Origin: Exilispira sp964581895
GTDB taxonomy: Bacteria > Spirochaetota > JAAYUW01
Reading direction: 5' to 3'
Length of the DNA: 64,000 nucleotides
Assembly: GCA_964581895.1 (NCBI GenBank)
Contig: CAZOPR010000002.1
Span: forward strand, 124,001-188,000
In this document: positions 62,709-64,000 of the stretch, one piece after another
Numbering within the stretch: position 1 is the stretch's first letter
Layout of the letters: each line of letters opens with the position of its first letter
Position numbers and translations under genes: made by a program
The notes under the pieces: generated by a model
Database searches by the model: none
Told to the model about the DNA's origin: nothing
The model's input: the letters and a program-made list of their open reading frames with translations, nothing else

Positions 62709-63811
62709 TATATCTTGACTGGAACTGTAATAAAAATGTAATTATAATCTTTTTTTTCTTCAAAAGGCATGAAAAAAATTGCTTTTTGAGGATTATTAAA
62801 ACAAAGTTTAAAAGTTGAACAATCAATAACCCTGGTAAAATCAGCAATATTTTTATAAGAAACTGCAAATTCTATTGGTTCTTTATCATAATCAATATCA
62901 AAATGAACCTTACCTTTACCTATATCTGTTTCAAGATTAGATATTGTCATCAAATTTTTTTCCATCTTTATAAGAATGGTGTCTTCATTAGAAAACATAG
63001 AGGAGATCATTTTTAAGTTTTGGTTAAAAAGATCTTTTTCAATGATAGATGAATATTCAAATGTATCTTGAATTAAAGTTCTATAATTTGGAAATTTTGG
63101 TTCTAAAAGATGACTCATATATTGAATCGAACCAATCTCAATACTAAATTTTTTCTCTGTTAAAGAAATCTTAAATTTTTCATCAGAAGATCTAACTTTT
63201 AATATTATATTCATCATCTTCTTTGGAATAATTGAAATTAAATCTGGTAATTCTTCAAAATTTCTGCAGACAGCAAGTCTTTTTTTATCTGTTGCTACAA
63301 TATTAATCTTTTGATCCTTCTTTTCAATCATTACACCAGCTGTTGAAAATTGCTTATCAATTTCATCTGATGCTGAAAATATTGTCTTGTGTATCATTTC
63401 TTTAAAATATTGCGCATCTATTTCAAAACTATTTTCAAAAGTTATATCAAAAGAAATATTATATTCTGAATAATCCATTGTTTTTAATTCAAATTCAAAT
63501 GAATGATTTTCAGAAAAAATTAGAAGTTCATTATTTTCATTTGTTTCAAAATAAAGCAAAGTATCTGGAACAGATCTAACTATATCAAAAAGCTTTTTTG
63601 CATTTACCAGCGTTTTACCATTTTCTGTAACAGTTGCGTTATCGAAAGCTTTAAAAAAAGTAACTGAATCTGTTGCTGAAATAATTATTTTATCATTTTC
63701 TGCTTCTAATAAAAGATTTGAAAAAACCAACGAAAAGGTTTTCTGTTCTATAACTGAATCAGCTTGAGAAAGAAGTTCTGCAATCTTAAATTTTTCAATG
63801 CTAAACTTCAT
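62708..63811 (-). CDS. dnaN: DNA polymerase III beta subunit (sliding clamp)
   Basis: DnaN is the ring clamp for DNA polymerase III. The 367 residues are normal in length and show three repeated clamp domains: KFSIEKFKIAELLSQADSVI opens domain 1, FSTAGVMIEKKDQKINIVAT is in domain 2, and the end reads ITVPVKI where many clamps have MPMR(L). A weak-to-fair promoter is at 63830-63859. It heads the dnaN-recF-dciA-gyrB-gyrA cluster. dnaA is expected further along, beyond 64000, on the same strand. Confidence 0.95.
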   Translation of the reverse strand: MKFSIEKFKIAELLSQADSVIEQKTFSLVFSNLLLEAENDKIIISATDSVTFFKAFDNATVTENGKTLVNAKKLFDIVRSVPDTLLYFETNENNELLIFSENHSFEFELKTMDYSEYNISFDITFENSFEIDAQYFKEMIHKTIFSASDEIDKQFSTAGVMIEKKDQKINIVATDKKRLAVCRNFEELPDLISIIPKKMMNIILKVRSSDEKFKISLTEKKFSIEIGSIQYMSHLLEPKFPNYRTLIQDTFEYSSIIEKDLFNQNLKMISSMFSNEDTILIKMEKNLMTISNLETDIGKGKVHFDIDYDKEPIEFAVSYKNIADFTRVIDCSTFKLCFNNPQKAIFFMPFEEKKDYNYIFITVPVKI

Positions 63812-63829
63812 AATATTCCCCTACTAAAT

Positions 63830-63859
63830 TTTATATTAAATTTTATTTTACTCAATCAA
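63830..63859 (-). promoter_or_regulatory. Possible promoter of dnaN
   Basis: On the minus strand TTGATT (63859-63854) is followed after 18 bases by TATAAA (63835-63830). Matches are 4 and 5 of 6. It would start transcription close to the ATG at 63811, near the AGTAGGGG ribosome site. Chance matches are common in such AT-rich sequence. Confidence 0.38.
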
Positions 63860-63952
63860 TTTTTATCAAAAATCTATCTATTAATCTTTTAATATTTAAA
63901 TTAAGAAAAGTATAATAATATTAACAAGCCTTGTTATTAAGTTAATAAAATT

Positions 63953-63981
63953 TATAAATTATGAAATTTCCATAATTTATA
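63953..63981. repeat. 11-bp perfect inverted repeat upstream of dnaN
   Basis: TATAAATTATG (63953-63963) and CATAATTTATA (63971-63981) are exact reverse complements around a 7-base loop. A smaller imperfect palindrome TAACAAGCCTTGTTA lies at 63922-63936. It is about 140 bp upstream of dnaN and might be a terminator of the gene beyond the window edge or a regulator site. No DnaA box was found here. Confidence 0.55.
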
Positions 63982-64000
63982 TGTTGAAAAAAAAATAAAG

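Noticed and set aside
63812..64000. oriC or end of dnaA in the last 189 bases
   Set aside because: No TTATNCACA box and no coding frame of useful length were seen, so oriC and dnaA, if near, are beyond the edge.

Overview
The window is one contiguous stretch of a very AT-rich (by eye about three quarters A+T), gene-dense bacterial chromosome, broken only by a 100-N gap at 6063-6162. The genetic code is standard (TGA is used as a stop). Housekeeping genes, c-di-GMP/HD-type signalling proteins, a lipM-type octanoyltransferase, a split P-protein glycine cleavage system and a secreted M16 peptidase pair suggest a low-GC, free-living, probably uncultivated bacterium. I cannot assign a phylum from the sequence alone. 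There is no prophage, insertion sequence, CRISPR array or plasmid gene, and the window is vertical core genome with some lineage-specific genes.

Layout. 1-8843 (minus): a giant membrane-anchored coiled-coil protein, a 1034-residue TPR protein and folC, translationally coupled. 9165-13470 (plus): nucleoside phosphorylase, recJ and a membrane PAS protein. 13480-16878 (minus): HDOD and HD-GYP proteins, then a cyclic-nucleotide-binding protein with its own near-perfect promoter, followed by tRNA-Cys and tRNA-Leu. 16928-19516 (plus): exported TPR protein, mtaB, rnhB. 19643-25161 (minus): valS, proS and two cyclic-nucleotide-binding-like proteins. 25505-31188 (minus): the glycine cleavage operon glyA-gcvT-gcvH-gcvPA-gcvPB, ended by a strong terminator. 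31313-34777: a decayed CCA-transferase-like HD protein, a DUF3795 protein, a phosphodiesterase and a DUF362 ferredoxin. 35313-39014 (plus): HAD phosphatase and two M16-family proteins, ended by a terminator. 39580-44405 (plus): cinA, a phosphohexomutase, and lysS fused to an HD hydrolase domain. 44516-48698: DUF152 protein, class V aminotransferase, Nif3-like protein, tRNA-Gly, a small orphan gene and lipM.

From 48703 to the end lies the replication-origin gene neighbourhood: parB, parA, rsmG (whose first codons contain a perfect parS site), mnmG, a 56-bp tandem-repeat array, a SWIM-SNF2 helicase, then gyrA, gyrB, a DciA-like gene, recF and dnaN. The two classical origin blocks (mnmG-rsmG-parA-parB and dnaN-recF-gyrB-gyrA) point the same way here instead of diverging from oriC. 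dnaA is not visible and may lie just beyond the right edge.

How genes work together: GlyA, GcvT, GcvH and GcvPA/PB make one-carbon units from glycine, and LipM probably starts GcvH-dependent lipoylation (the L-protein is elsewhere). ParA, ParB and parS form a segregation module. DnaN, RecF, DciA and gyrase serve replication. None of the three tRNA genes encodes CCA, so a working CCA-adding enzyme is needed and the decayed one here is unlikely to supply it. The points most worth a second look are the LysS-HD fusion, the 56-bp repeat array beside mnmG, the parS site inside rsmG, the RecF lacking its ABC signature, the dead/active M16 pair, and the repeat-caused assembly gap in the giant coiled-coil gene.
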